A model generated the notes under the pieces. The model was not told where the DNA came from. It searched no databases and was given only the letters and a program-made list of their open reading frames with translations. Source: Halococcus agarilyticus (GTDB lineage Archaea > Halobacteriota > Halobacteria > Halobacteriales > Halococcaceae). From it: a stretch of 64,000 nucleotides of DNA. Positions 8,589 through 18,514 of the stretch are shown in pieces. Made by a program: the position numbers and the translations under genes. Each line of letters starts with the position of its first letter. Within the stretch, counting starts at the first letter, position 1. The stretch lies in NCBI RefSeq assembly GCF_000334895.1, contig NZ_BAFM01000001.1:1-64000 (forward strand), written 5' to 3'.

Positions 8589-8764
8589 ATCTATAGCAGA
8601 AATTCGTATTCGTCTTCGAGGTGGTTCACGCTTCGATCTGAAATCGGATGGCTCTTTTCAGTGTCGGTTGCGCATATTATGATCGACAGATACTACTCAG
8701 AAGCTACCGCAATTATACCGATAGCTGACAGCCGGAAACAAGAGCCAAGGCCCGTGCGTAACCG

Positions 8765-9685
8765 CTATTCGGTATAGCCCAGATCTCGAAGCCGGTCAGC
8801 CACTACCTCGCTGTCTACCTCGTTCGACTGTGTGACGGGTGATTCTCGCCGAATCTTCCGCCGAGGACCGTCCTCCCGGACCAACCAGGGTACTGTGATC
8901 AGTTCGTCGGTATACACGCCTCGTGGGTGGCCCCACTCACGCATCGGGATCGGGAACGCGCGCTCGCCCACCATGTTGCCGTGGTCGGCCGTGACGACCG
9001 TTTTTCCGTCGAGAGCATCCATCAACTCCTCGACGTGTGGTAGCGCGCGCTCCAGGTTCGCCTCGTAGATCCGCCAGACGTCGGCCTGGTCGGCATCGAG
9101 CGCGCCGTACAACAATTGACTCCAGAGGCTTTCGCGTCGCGCGCCGGTGAGGTGTCCCTTGTCGAAGTCGGTTCCCGAATCGATGAACGGGTAGTGTGGC
9201 TGCATGTAGTGGACGACGAGGCGTTTGTCGGGGTACTCCTGCGCCGTACGCGTCGCGTACTCCGTCACCGTCTCGGGAAGCACCGTTCCGTACTCCTCGT
9301 CCCACCCTTCCTCCTGCCAGACGTGGATCACGTCGTGGAACGTCGTGCGTATTGACTCACGGTTTCGGTAGAGTTGCGGATTGGCCGTTACGTAGACGGT
9401 ATCCCGGAGATCACGATCATCCATGTTCGCAGACAGGAACTCGGTGGTCGCGGAGCCTTTCGACTGGCGGCGTTCGAGTCGGCCCGGTAGTTCCGAGCAC
9501 CGCGCGAACATATCGTATCGGCAGGCATCAAGAACGAGGAGGTTGTCCCAATCTTCATCGAAGACACTGACGCCGTCGGTATTGTGTTCACGACGACCGA
9601 ACCGCCGGTGGTAGAGTCGGTTCGCGTACCGGAAAAAAAGCACCGGATTGTTGATCGCCCGGCCCAGCCGTGAACTCGTGTCCAT
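8765..9685 (-). CDS. Short alkaline-phosphatase-superfamily hydrolase (second copy)
   Basis: It is about 306 residues from the ATG at 9685. Key motifs match the genes at 5300 and 18515: LLVLDACRYDMFARC, GSATTEFL (candidate nucleophile), VHYMQPHYPFID, VVTADHGNMVGERAF and EWGHPRG. It ends LRDLGYTE. The frame extends upstream to 9754, but the extra residues (MLPVLTRRQPDHNPH and so on) do not look like part of the family. The same reasoning as for the first copy applies: no formylglycine Cys, so phosphoester chemistry is more likely than desulfation. It is divergently arranged with the GT4 gene at 9822. Confidence 0.75.
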   Translation of the reverse strand: MDTSSRLGRAINNPVLFFRYANRLYHRRFGRREHNTDGVSVFDEDWDNLLVLDACRYDMFARCSELPGRLERRQSKGSATTEFLSANMDDRDLRDTVYVTANPQLYRNRESIRTTFHDVIHVWQEEGWDEEYGTVLPETVTEYATRTAQEYPDKRLVVHYMQPHYPFIDSGTDFDKGHLTGARRESLWSQLLYGALDADQADVWRIYEANLERALPHVEELMDALDGKTVVTADHGNMVGERAFPIPMREWGHPRGVYTDELITVPWLVREDGPRRKIRRESPVTQSNEVDSEVVADRLRDLGYTE

Positions 9686-9821
9686 ACTACTGGGTGACGC
9701 GAGGAGGGAATGAGGGTTGTGGTCGGGCTGTCTGCGTGTTAGCACAGGAAGCACCGACCGACAGCGAACGAATGAAATGATATATCACCCGCTGCGGACG
9801 ACGACGTTTATAGTGCCCCAG

Positions 9822-10940
9822 ATGTCACGGTCAGTTCTCATCGACGCTAGTCCTCTTGGAGGAGGGGTTTCCGGGGCGGGCCGATACGCTTACGAACTCC
9901 TCGATACACTAGTGCCGATGGCTCGAGAACTTCGTTTCGAAATTATCGTCCCGCCGAGAGACAGCCGGAACTGGGACATCGATCACTGGTCGAAACGAAA
10001 GAACGTCACGACGACTCCGGCTGATATCAGGGGTGTCGGTCCCCGGCGACAGTTGTATTTCCTCAGACATTCCTTCGAATACGATTTGTTTCATTCGCTT
10101 TCATCGTATCTCCCACTATTCGTCCGGGGGCGGTCTCTCGTCACCGTCCACGATCTGAAATACGTCCACTTTCCCTCGTACTTTCGGGGTCTGGGATCGC
10201 TCAAACACCGCTATATCACCGCGATGATTCGGCGAAGCGCTCGTACCGCCGACCACGTTCTTACCGTTTCGGAGCACACCCGCTCTGACATCGTCACGGA
10301 GTTCGACGTCGAGAGTGAGAACGTCACAGTCGTTCCACACGGTCCTGGAGGTGCACGGACTGACATCGACGGATCGTCCCCGGTCGATGGTTCGTATCTG
10401 TTTTTCGTCGGCTCGCTGCGTCCACATAAGAACCTCGCCACTCTCGTCGACGCCTACAACGAACTTCGGAGTCGGGGTGACGGAACGAATGTGAAGCTGG
10501 CTATCGCTGGCGCGGAGTACGGCGATAGCCTCGCCGAGCTACGAGATCGGATATCCGTCCCGTACCGAAAGGACGTTGAGTTTCTCGGCCGAGTTGACGA
10601 CGATACGTTGGCTCGGCTGTACGCACACGCTACGGCGTTCGTTTATCCTTCCCTGTACGAAGGGTTCGGATTGCCTCCGCTCGAAGCGATGGGACACGGA
10701 ACGCCCGTCATCGTCTCCAATCGAACCTCGATTCCCGAGGTCGTCGACGACGCTGGTATCTACATTGACCCGACGGACACGTCTGCTCTCGCCGATGCCT
10801 TGGAGCGTGTGTTGACCTCCGAATCAACTCGTGACTGCCTGCGAAAACGCGGACGACGGCGATATCAAGAATTCTCATGGGAACGAACGGCGAGCGAGAC
10901 GCTGGCCGTCTACGAGAAATTGATAGCTGAGGAACATTAG
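9822..10940 (+). CDS. Family 4 glycosyltransferase
   Basis: The GT-B N-domain begins [20 protein letters not shown] at 9822. The C-domain contains [38 protein letters not shown], and the complete EX7E motif [20 protein letters not shown]. At 372 residues it is a usual size for the mannosyl/rhamnosyl-type GT4 group. An in-frame upstream ATG at 9777 is possible, but the residues before 9822 do not fit the fold. Cytosolic or peripheral membrane. Confidence 0.85.
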   Translation: MSRSVLIDASPLGGGVSGAGRYAYELLDTLVPMARELRFEIIVPPRDSRNWDIDHWSKRKNVTTTPADIRGVGPRRQLYFLRHSFEYDLFHSLSSYLPLFVRGRSLVTVHDLKYVHFPSYFRGLGSLKHRYITAMIRRSARTADHVLTVSEHTRSDIVTEFDVESENVTVVPHGPGGARTDIDGSSPVDGSYLFFVGSLRPHKNLATLVDAYNELRSRGDGTNVKLAIAGAEYGDSLAELRDRISVPYRKDVEFLGRVDDDTLARLYAHATAFVYPSLYEGFGLPPLEAMGHGTPVIVSNRTSIPEVVDDAGIYIDPTDTSALADALERVLTSESTRDCLRKRGRRRYQEFSWERTASETLAVYEKLIAEEH

Positions 10941-11189
10941 TTCGTTGATCGCTCCATCAGTTCGAGGCGCTGTCTGTCGGTGCGTGAAGTCAGTCGTGCG
11001 CAGCATCGGGAGGCGTTGATGACGAACGGTTGACTCAGATGTCGTGGACTGCTGAACGCTGATTCGATACGGAGGATCCTATCCGATAACGGCAACGCGA
11101 GTGAGAGGGCAACGAGCGACTGTGCCGGGTATCGCTACACTTTTGTCCGTGTCCCGTCGGATTTCGTCACGGACTTGTCTCCGAGACTC

Positions 11190-11747
11190 ATGAAAGGCAT
11201 CGACGAAAACGGGCGACTGTTCGGGACCGTGAACGTTATCGACGCGGTCGGCATAGTGCTCCTCATCGCTCTGATCGTCTCAGCGGGTGCGGTCTTCGTC
11301 TCGGTTTCGTCGACGGACGGTGGGGCCGAGACTTCCGGAACCGCGTCCGAAGACGCCACCGGAACCGTGTCCGGGAACGCCACCGAAACCGGGGGATCGA
11401 ACGCAAATCGGTCTTCTATAGTTGTCCGATTTCAGTTACTCGACGATGCACCCTATATCGTTGAAGCCATCGACGAGGGGCCGGTTCCGGGCAACGAGAA
11501 CATCACGGCCGTACTGGGTACGTCCCGAACGACACCCGTCGAGACGGGACCCAACACGACCTCCAACGCGAGTCTCCGGCTCCGGCTCGACGTCACCGAA
11601 CAGCAGGGTCGTGTGCAGTTCGAAGGCGAGCGGCTCTATATCGGCAAGGAAGTCCAGCTCGACCTCGGTGACGTCATCGTGAACGCCATCGTGACGGATT
11701 TCAGGACGAGTCGTACGACGACCACGAACGCACGAACGCGGACCTGA
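11190..11747 (+). CDS. DUF4330-family single-pass membrane protein
   Basis: It starts MKGIDENGRLFGTVNVIDAV, the typical opening of DUF4330. One membrane helix follows (IVLLIALIVSAGAVFVSV, about residues 21-38), then a Thr/Ser/Gly-rich linker with N-glycosylation sequons (NAT, NRS). The exported beta-rich domain ends VNAIVTDFRTSRTTT. Members often sit next to polysaccharide export genes; the biochemical role is unknown. One base separates its stop from the ATG of the next gene at 11749, so the two are almost certainly co-transcribed and may work together. An in-frame start at 11175 would add five residues. Confidence 0.75.
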   Translation: MKGIDENGRLFGTVNVIDAVGIVLLIALIVSAGAVFVSVSSTDGGAETSGTASEDATGTVSGNATETGGSNANRSSIVVRFQLLDDAPYIVEAIDEGPVPGNENITAVLGTSRTTPVETGPNTTSNASLRLRLDVTEQQGRVQFEGERLYIGKEVQLDLGDVIVNAIVTDFRTSRTTTTNARTRT

Positions 11748-11748
11748 T

Positions 11749-13362
11749 ATGGTTGACACGTCTGGGACGGGGACGAAGTCGAGAGGCCGTATCCAGCGAT
11801 GGGTCGACGGATCGCGCTCGGTACGGATGGCCGTTGTCGGTTACGACGACGTTTCAACCCGTTTCGCCCGCTCGTTCGTCGGCCATGGCTGGCGGACGAT
11901 CCGCCGCTGGCTCCCGGATTCACGATTCTACGGCTGGCTGACAGCTGACGTGAGCGCTACCTCGACGTTCGGTTCGTACTCGTACCACGCGCGAGCATGG
12001 CTGTTCGTTCTGCTTGGCATGATGATTCTCGGCATCGTCGCCGCTACCCGCTTTCTCACCCCGTGGATCGGTGTCGTCGCGCTTGCACTCGGCGTGTCGC
12101 TGTTCGGTCTCCGTCAGTACTGGCGAGGCAACACTCTCCTCGCGCTGTTGGCGGCGGGATATCTGTTCCGGCTCGGTATCGTCGTTCTCAACTTTCGGTT
12201 GGGCGTGTTGACTCAGCCGGACATCTCCATCAGTCACCACGAGCGAGCGATGGCGCTGGCTGACGCGTGGCTGAGTGGACAGCTCGGTGGTGTCCTCGAG
12301 ACGGGTACTATGGAACGGCTCGTTGCCTATACACATGCCCCGTTTTATCTGGTCTTCGGTCGATGGCAACTCGCCGGTGAACTCGGGACAGCCTTCTACG
12401 GGACCGCGATCGGCTACGTCACGTATGCCATCGCAAAGCAAGTCACGACGCGCCGGAACGCCGTCCTCGCGGCGGGTGCTGTCGTGTTCTGGCCGTCCAT
12501 CGTCTATCGATCCGTTGTCATTCAACGAGAGGTCCTCGTTGCACTTTCCATGCTAACGACAGTGTGGGTTGCTCTTCGACTTACGCAACCCAACCGGCTG
12601 TATGAGCACTTTCCAGAGGAAGACGTCTGGCGAACAGCACACTGGACGAAACGCCTTCCAGCGACCGATATTGCACTCCTCCTCGTGGCTGTCGGGGTGA
12701 TATACATCACACGGAAGGAAAACCTCGCTGTGGTCGGAATCTCCCTCGTCGTCGCCCTCGCGCTCAGGAACCGGGACGTACCGTGGCGCTTCGTCGTGGT
12801 CGGGGGGCTCCTGCTGCCCGTTCTCGCCTATTTCACGCTCAATTTCGCCGACTTCGTCGGCGGGAGCACGGCGCTGACACCGGCAGGTCTTGACAGGTTC
12901 GCTCATCTTCGGGCTCGTGGTGGGAGTGCATATCTCACGGATCTCCACTATCGCTCGTGGCTCGACATCGCCCTCTATGCCCCCGTGAAAATCGTCTATT
13001 TCCTGTTCTCACCGCTACCGTGGCAGGTCGACAGTCTCACCGACCTCCTCGCCGGTGTCAGCGGTTGGGGGCTGTTCGTCGCTACCTTGCTTTCCGGACG
13101 GGGTTTCGTCTTGCTTCGAGCACATCCCGAAAAGCGAGCGACCCTGGCTGCCTACGCCATCAGCGGGATCACCGCGTACGCGATCATCGAGATGAACTCC
13201 GGCGCGGCGTTCCGGCGTCGCATCCAGTTCGTTCCGATCATCCTGCTCCTCGCCGTCGTTGCCCTCACCAGCGTCTCGTTTCGGCAGCGCTCCGACCAGG
13301 CCACTCGGGAGTCCATCGTCTCGGCGGAGACAGAAAGCACTACAACTATGCGCCGGGACTGA
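11749..13362 (+). CDS. Multi-span membrane protein, possibly GT-C glycosyltransferase or polymerase (paralog of 28554-29930)
   Basis: This 537-residue protein has a basic cytosolic N-terminus of about 80 residues and then many hydrophobic helices. Conserved blocks shared with the gene at 28554 are FWPSIVYRSVVIQREVLVAL, ITRKENLAVV, AYLTDLHYRSWLDIALY-PVKIVYFLFSPLPWQV, and the C-terminal NSGAAFRRRIQFVPIILLL. The layout, with loops carrying charged conserved residues between helices, recalls lipid-linked sugar transferases or polymerases, but no named family was recognised with certainty. It is coupled to the DUF4330 gene upstream. Likely acts in the cytoplasmic membrane on lipid-linked glycan. 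Confidence 0.65.
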   Translation: MVDTSGTGTKSRGRIQRWVDGSRSVRMAVVGYDDVSTRFARSFVGHGWRTIRRWLPDSRFYGWLTADVSATSTFGSYSYHARAWLFVLLGMMILGIVAATRFLTPWIGVVALALGVSLFGLRQYWRGNTLLALLAAGYLFRLGIVVLNFRLGVLTQPDISISHHERAMALADAWLSGQLGGVLETGTMERLVAYTHAPFYLVFGRWQLAGELGTAFYGTAIGYVTYAIAKQVTTRRNAVLAAGAVVFWPSIVYRSVVIQREVLVALSMLTTVWVALRLTQPNRLYEHFPEEDVWRTAHWTKRLPATDIALLLVAVGVIYITRKENLAVVGISLVVALALRNRDVPWRFVVVGGLLLPVLAYFTLNFADFVGGSTALTPAGLDRFAHLRARGGSAYLTDLHYRSWLDIALYAPVKIVYFLFSPLPWQVDSLTDLLAGVSGWGLFVATLLSGRGFVLLRAHPEKRATLAAYAISGITAYAIIEMNSGAAFRRRIQFVPIILLLAVVALTSVSFRQRSDQATRESIVSAETESTTTMRRD

Positions 13363-13559
13363 TTGCGTACAATCGATAGACCATGTATCGAGCGATCCGT
13401 TCTCCCCCGTCGGATTACTGCGTCACGGTGCGGCGTTCGGCGACGAATCGTCAGATGGGCGATACGCGAGACACGGGTACGTCTCCCTAGCGGTCCCCGA
13501 CAGCACCTGACCACGATATCGATGCACGCACCCGCCCAGATCAGACGGCTCCCCACTCC

Positions 13560-14684
13560 ATGAGCGCCACCGAACCGGACGTCCTGCACGTCATCACCCG
13601 ATCGGACTGGGGGGGCGCGCCGCGCATCGTCAATCTCCTCGCAGCCGAGGCCGCAGCGAACACCGCGGTGGCGTGCGGTACGGGCGGAAAACTCATCGAC
13701 GAACTGCGGGCACGCGACATCCCGGTGTTCGAGCAACCGTCGCTGCGGAGCCCGCCAGGTCCCGCCGATGCGCGCGCGTTCGTCGACCTGTATCGCCTGC
13801 TCCGGCGCGAGTCGTTCGACCTCGTTCACTGTCACAGCACGAAAGCCGGGATGTTGGGCCGCTCCGCCGCGAAGCTCGCGGGAACGCCGACCGTGTTCAC
13901 GGTCCACGGCTGGGGGTTTTACAACACGGGCTACGACTGGGCGGCACCGATCGTAACACGGAGCGAACGACTTCTCGCGCGGAGTACGGATGCCATCGTC
14001 TGTGTCTCGGAGAACGATCTCGCCGAAGGTCGTGAACGCGGTATCATTCAGCACACTCACAGTACGGTGATCCACAACGGCGTGCCGCCGGTATCGGTTC
14101 CGGCGGATCGTCGAACCCTCTTCGAGGAAGCCGGGATCGAACCGGGCACCGTCGTGGTCGGTGCGATAGCGCGGCTCGTCGACCAGAAAAACCCGATCGG
14201 GATCGTTCGGATCGCGGGCGAACTCCAGAAACGGGGTCACGACGCGACCGCGGTCCTCATCGGCGATGGCCCGCTTGCGGCCGACTGCGAGCGATACGCC
14301 GACGAACACGGGATCGAGATCCACCTGCTCGGGTTCCGCGAACGCGCGCTCGAACTCCTCCTCGATTTCGACGTGTTCGTCCTTCCGTCCCGGTTCGAGG
14401 GGTTTCCGCTCACCGTCCTCGAATCGCTCCACGCCGGCGTCCCGGTCGTCGCGTACGACGTCGGTGGGGTCGGCGAAGCGATCGTCGATGGCGAGACCGG
14501 GTTCGTGGTCGCGCCCGGCGACGCGACCGCGTTCGTCGACCGCGTCGAACGACTCGTCACCGACGCCGATCGACGCGACGAGATGGGGAACCGCGCCGAA
14601 GCGGTAGCGGCGAGCGCGTTCACCGCACAGCGGATGGCCGCGGAGTACGATCGACTGTACGCCGACGTTCTCGACAGAGCATGA
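13560..14684 (+). CDS. Family 4 glycosyltransferase
   Basis: This 374-residue GT-B protein begins with DVLHVITRSDWGGAPRIV. Its middle region, LVHCHSTKAGMLGRSAAKLA and FTVHGWGFY, is typical of transferases acting on undecaprenyl- or dolichyl-linked sugars. The donor domain contains VGAIARLVDQKNPIGIVRIA, LLGFRERALELLLDFDVFV and the EX7E motif FEGFPLTVLESLHAGVPVVA. It precedes the flippase at 14790 on the same strand by about 100 bases, so the two may share a transcript. Confidence 0.85.
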   Translation: MSATEPDVLHVITRSDWGGAPRIVNLLAAEAAANTAVACGTGGKLIDELRARDIPVFEQPSLRSPPGPADARAFVDLYRLLRRESFDLVHCHSTKAGMLGRSAAKLAGTPTVFTVHGWGFYNTGYDWAAPIVTRSERLLARSTDAIVCVSENDLAEGRERGIIQHTHSTVIHNGVPPVSVPADRRTLFEEAGIEPGTVVVGAIARLVDQKNPIGIVRIAGELQKRGHDATAVLIGDGPLAADCERYADEHGIEIHLLGFRERALELLLDFDVFVLPSRFEGFPLTVLESLHAGVPVVAYDVGGVGEAIVDGETGFVVAPGDATAFVDRVERLVTDADRRDEMGNRAEAVAASAFTAQRMAAEYDRLYADVLDRA

Positions 14685-14789
14685 ACGAGTTTCACCGACA
14701 ACACGAGATGAGTGGGACGTGAACGCGGCGATCGTCGTTGCGAACCGCGTTCTACGGGCTGATGACGCCGAACGCTCGTCGACGGACAG

Positions 14790-16298
14790 ATGAAACGAAG
14801 CTTCGTCAAGGGGTTCGTCTCTATCCTCGGCGGGAACTTCGTCTCGATGTTCGTGTCGCTGCTGCTCACGCCCATCCTGATCAGAGTCCTCGGCAGTTCA
14901 CAGTACGGCCAGTACGCGGTCGTGCTCTCGGTGTTCGGTCCGCTGATGATTCTCGTCAACGCCGGCCTGTTCCCCGGCATCCGGAAGTTCGTCGGCGAAC
15001 ATCCGAACGACCCCGCGTGGCGCGACGGACTGTTCGGGTTCTACACCCGGGTGGCGATCGGCTTCGCCGTCGTTGGGATCGTCGCCGTCCTCGTCGCGGT
15101 CCTCTCGGGGGTCATCGACGTGTTCTTCGGCGAGTCGTTCCGGCCCCTGTTTTACATCGTCGTGCTCATGATCCCGCTGTATCAGTTCTTCGTCCTCGGA
15201 CGCGGCACTCTCATGGCGCTCGGGCTTGAACACTACTCCGAGCCGGTGGCGGCGCTCCAGCAACTGCTGTTCAAGGGACTCGGCATCCTGCTGGTTCTCG
15301 CCGGGCTCGGGGTCGCCGGCGCGCTGTTCGGGTACGCGATCAGTCTGTTCGTGGCGGCAGCCCTCTGTCTGGTGTTCGCCGTACGTCACGTCGAGCTGCG
15401 ATCCGTGATCGACCCGCTCTCCCTGGACATCGAGAGACAGGAACTGCTCGGGTTCAACGTGCTGTCGGTCGTCCACGCGTTTCTCGCCAGCTCGTTGCTC
15501 AACGCGGACGTCCTGCTGATCCAGTTCTTTCGGGGCAGCAGCCAGGCAGGCTACTACAAGGCCGCACTGGTGGTGTCGGCGTTCCTCTGGTTCGTCCCGC
15601 GAGCGCTGAAAACCACCCTGTTGCACTCGACCGCCGAGCTCTGGGCCGAGGACAGGTACGACCGGATCTCCGCGCGTGCGAGCCGCCTGACACGGTACTC
15701 GCTGGTCTCGGTCATGCTGCTCGTTCTCGGACTGGGGGCGCTCGCTGACGCGTTCGTCTCGATCTACTACGGCGCGAGTTTCGCGCCAACGGTCACGCCG
15801 CTTTTGCTGTTGCTCCCCGGCACGTTCGGGTTCGCGCTCGCCCGTCCCCTGATGGCGATCGGCCAGGCGAACGGCAGCCTCCGAACGCTGATCGCTGCGA
15901 CCGGAAGTGCCGCGGTGATCAACGTCGTCCTGAACTTCCTGTTGATCCCGACGTACGGGATGAGCGGCGCGGCGGTCGCGACCAGCGTCGGCTACGGCTC
16001 GATGCTCCTGTTCCATCTCGCCGGCGCACGAGTCATCGGGTACGATCCGCTCGCCGATCTGCGGCTGGGACGCGTCGTCGCGAGCGGCGCGCTCACGGGT
16101 ATCGTGATCCTCGGTCTCGCGATCACCATCGGCTCGGACCTCGTCTCACTTGTCGTCGTTCCGCCGGTCGGCCTCGTCGTCTACGCTGCGGCGTCGATCG
16201 GGACCGGCGCGATCGGAACGACGGAGCTGCGAACGATCCTCCGGCAGCTCCCCCTCCCACGAGTGGGCCCGCTACAACGGTTGATCGGTTCCGAGTGA
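14790..16298 (+). CDS. Polysaccharide flippase (Wzx/MOP superfamily)
   Basis: This 502-residue, almost entirely hydrophobic protein has about a dozen membrane helices. The start KGFVSILGGNFVSMFVSLLL and the block ILIRVLGSSQYGQYAVVLSV match the N-terminal signature of Wzx-type lipid-linked oligosaccharide flippases. A later TYGMSGAAVATSVGYG block is also typical of the MOP superfamily. It would move lipid-linked glycan across the cytoplasmic membrane for assembly outside. It is the only flippase seen in the window, so it probably serves the whole surrounding glycosyltransferase set. Confidence 0.85.
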   Translation: MKRSFVKGFVSILGGNFVSMFVSLLLTPILIRVLGSSQYGQYAVVLSVFGPLMILVNAGLFPGIRKFVGEHPNDPAWRDGLFGFYTRVAIGFAVVGIVAVLVAVLSGVIDVFFGESFRPLFYIVVLMIPLYQFFVLGRGTLMALGLEHYSEPVAALQQLLFKGLGILLVLAGLGVAGALFGYAISLFVAAALCLVFAVRHVELRSVIDPLSLDIERQELLGFNVLSVVHAFLASSLLNADVLLIQFFRGSSQAGYYKAALVVSAFLWFVPRALKTTLLHSTAELWAEDRYDRISARASRLTRYSLVSVMLLVLGLGALADAFVSIYYGASFAPTVTPLLLLLPGTFGFALARPLMAIGQANGSLRTLIAATGSAAVINVVLNFLLIPTYGMSGAAVATSVGYGSMLLFHLAGARVIGYDPLADLRLGRVVASGALTGIVILGLAITIGSDLVSLVVVPPVGLVVYAAASIGTGAIGTTELRTILRQLPLPRVGPLQRLIGSE

Positions 16299-16444
16299 CG
16301 GCACGGCCGATCGGACGTGTTCGCACGATCGTCGTCGAGGTCCCCATCGGACGACACCGAACCGACGGCAGCCGTCGGTTCGGCCGACAGTGTCGATGAC
16401 GGTCGGCCCGGCGAGAGCTGTCGATCGGCTCCCGTACCAACGGT

Positions 16445-16453
16445 GTTTTTATG
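16445..16453 (+). promoter_or_regulatory. TATA-like promoter that fixes the GT4 start at 16488
   Basis: GTTTTTATG lies about 35-43 bases upstream of the ATG at 16488. The longer in-frame extension back to 16317 would include this promoter and has non-family sequence. Confidence 0.5.
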
Positions 16454-16487
16454 CGACCCGCGGGTTCGATGCTCTCACGACGCAGCG

Positions 16488-17606
16488 ATGGGACGAACGA
16501 AACTCTACCCGGTCGGATCCGGTCGCCTCGAGAAGATAGCGCCCGCGCTGCGGCGGGCGTTCGACGTCGTCGAACCAGGTCGCGATCCCGTTCCCCGTTC
16601 GCTCAGAGCGGTGCCGGGGCTCGGCCAGGCCGGAACGCTCGTCGAGTACCTCGGCCCGATCGTCTCGGCTCCGGCCGTCGACGGCGAGAAGCCCGTCGTT
16701 CTGGTCGACTCCGTCGGTCTCTTTCCGTTGCTCGTGGGGATTCTGTGTGAACAGCGGGATGTCCCGTTCGTCGTCCGTCTCCGCGGCGGGATGTGGAAGG
16801 AGTTCCGCGACCGCGCCCACACCGAGTCACACCTCCGGCGGCACTCCCACAATCTCCACAAGGAGTTCGTGCGGAACCGGGTGCTGTCGCTGGCCGATCG
16901 CATCCTTCCGGTCTCACCGTTCCTCCGGGCTCAGGTCGCCTACGAACTCGAAGTCGATCTCGAACGGGTTCGGGTCGTCCACAACCCGCTCGAAACCGAC
17001 CGGTTCGACGCCACGCCGGAGGGTCGGTTCAAACGGGCCATCGGGCTGGACGACGAGAAGTTCATCTCGGCGATAACGAGCTTCAACTATCGGCGGAAGT
17101 ACGAGGGCATCGTCCACTTCGTGCCGGCCATCCAGCGGGTTCTCGAGGCCCATTCGGACTGGCACTTCGTGATCGCCGGTGCCGGAACCGCCTACGAGGA
17201 GGGGCGAGAGCGGATCCGCGAGCGGTTCGACGAACCGGTGCGGGACAGAGTCGTCTTCACCGGGTTTTACACACCGATCGAGGAGCTGCTCGTCGACGCG
17301 GACATCGCCCTCCACCTCTCCTTTCGGGACGCCGGACCGATGGCCGTGCTCGAAGCCCAGGCGGCGCGAACGCCGATCGTCGTCAACACCGGCGGCGGAA
17401 TGGCGGGGTTGCTCGACCGGTCCGTCCGCGGGACGGCTGTGGTCGAGAACGACGACGAGCTGTACCACTCGCTGAACGAGTTCGTCGAGGAGCCGGAGCG
17501 ACGCCGGGCGGTCGGTGAGCGAAACAGACGACACATCGAGCGGGAGTTCGCGCCAGAAACCGTCGCGGCGGAGTTCCGGCACGCGATCGACGACATGCTT
17601 TCGTAG
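16488..17606 (+). CDS. Family 4-like glycosyltransferase with degenerate EX7E motif
   Basis: It is about 372 residues from MGRTKLYPVGSGRLEKIAPA. The N-domain ends PFVVRLRGGMWKEF. The C-domain has ISAITSFNYRRKYEGIVHFV, FVIAGAGTAYEEG, VVFTGFYTPIEELLVDADIA and the acceptor/donor motif FRDAGPMAVLEAQAARTPIVV. The first Glu of EX7E is Asp here, a conservative change. A frame extension to 16317 exists, but the TATA-like box at 16445 favours 16488. It follows the flippase and faces the acyltransferase. Confidence 0.75.
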   Translation: MGRTKLYPVGSGRLEKIAPALRRAFDVVEPGRDPVPRSLRAVPGLGQAGTLVEYLGPIVSAPAVDGEKPVVLVDSVGLFPLLVGILCEQRDVPFVVRLRGGMWKEFRDRAHTESHLRRHSHNLHKEFVRNRVLSLADRILPVSPFLRAQVAYELEVDLERVRVVHNPLETDRFDATPEGRFKRAIGLDDEKFISAITSFNYRRKYEGIVHFVPAIQRVLEAHSDWHFVIAGAGTAYEEGRERIRERFDEPVRDRVVFTGFYTPIEELLVDADIALHLSFRDAGPMAVLEAQAARTPIVVNTGGGMAGLLDRSVRGTAVVENDDELYHSLNEFVEEPERRRAVGERNRRHIEREFAPETVAAEFRHAIDDMLS

Positions 17607-17676
17607 GCGGTCGGACCCGACCGGTTATCGGCGAACCGATCGGTTCGAGGTTTGGCTGCGCGCTGTGTCCCCCCGA

Positions 17677-18441
17677 TCACTCGATCACACCGTGGATATC
17701 GTCGATCTCCCGGAGATCGGTGGTGAAAAACCGCTTGTTTCGCCGCATTCGGTCCTCGTCCCACTCCCACCACGCTATGTCGAGCAACTGTTCCCGTGTC
17801 CGTTCGTCGAAGCGCCATCCTCTGTGCTCGGCCGGAACGCCGGCGACGATCGCGTACGGCTCGACGTCTCCAGTGACGACTGCTCCGGCTCCGACGACAG
17901 CCCCGTGACCGATCTCCACACCCGAGAGAACGGTGGTGTCCATCCCGATCCAGACGTCGCTGCCGACGCGGATCGGCCCCTTCGAGACCATCTCGAGCCG
18001 TTCGTCGAGAACCTCCGCGTAGAACTTCCATTGGGTGCTCGGTCTGTGCGTCGAGTGGTCGATTGCCTGAAACGACGTCCGTCGTCCCACCGGGGTGAAC
18101 CCGCCGACGCTGATCTCGCCCCCGATGAACTCGATGTCCGCAGTGAGGTTGACGTATCGATCGAGGGAGACCGACCCCGTGACCTTCGAGTCCGGACCGA
18201 CGTGGGCGTTCTCGGCCAGCGACACGTCGCCACTCAGGTGGCTCCCTGACTCGACGTGCGCTCCTGGACCGAGCGTCACGTCACCCGCGAGCCGTGCGCC
18301 GCGTTCGACGCATGCATCGTCCGCGGCACGGATGGTATCGTCGATCGGCGCACGGTTGATGACCCGCCGGACGATGGGCGGATAGCCAGTAGCCGTCGCT
18401 ACCCGTGCACCGATCGCTTTCACGAGCGAGCGGCTCGACAT
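17677..18441 (-). CDS. Left-handed beta-helix (hexapeptide) O-acyltransferase
   Basis: It is about 254 residues from the ATG at 18441. Successive hexapeptide turns are visible (GARLAGDVTLGPGAHVESGS, SLAENAHVGPDSKVTGSVSL). The candidate catalytic His is in AIDHSTHRP. The C-terminal CatB-like coil has VWIGMDTTVLSGVEIGHGAV, AGAVVTGDVEPYAIVAGVPA and a WWEWDEDR helix. It would acetylate (or otherwise acylate) a sugar or nucleotide sugar in the cytosol. The window also encodes an SGNH esterase and a deacetylase, so it may supply the acyl groups they remove. The TATA-like box at 18466 fixes the start; the longer frame to 18684 overlaps the neighbour and looks non-coding. Confidence 0.8.
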   Translation of the reverse strand: MSSRSLVKAIGARVATATGYPPIVRRVINRAPIDDTIRAADDACVERGARLAGDVTLGPGAHVESGSHLSGDVSLAENAHVGPDSKVTGSVSLDRYVNLTADIEFIGGEISVGGFTPVGRRTSFQAIDHSTHRPSTQWKFYAEVLDERLEMVSKGPIRVGSDVWIGMDTTVLSGVEIGHGAVVGAGAVVTGDVEPYAIVAGVPAEHRGWRFDERTREQLLDIAWWEWDEDRMRRNKRFFTTDLREIDDIHGVIE

Positions 18442-18465
18442 GCTCTCACTCCAGCCCTCGAATCG

Positions 18466-18474
18466 GCATAAAGC
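18466..18474 (-). promoter_or_regulatory. TATA-like promoter of the acyltransferase
   Basis: On the minus strand this reads GCTTTATGC, 25-33 bases upstream of the ATG at 18441. Confidence 0.5.
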
Positions 18475-18514
18475 TACGCGTTCGGCGAAGCGACGTCGCC
18501 CGAACGGGCGAGCA

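Noticed and set aside
13152-14432. Long minus-strand open frame opposite the glycosyltransferase at 13560
   Set aside because: It mirrors the codon bias of the real gene on the other strand; composition is unlike a haloarchaeal protein and no motif is seen.
14898-16016. Long Gln/Arg/Glu-rich minus-strand frame opposite the flippase
   Set aside because: Low-complexity product caused by antisense reading of a hydrophobic gene.
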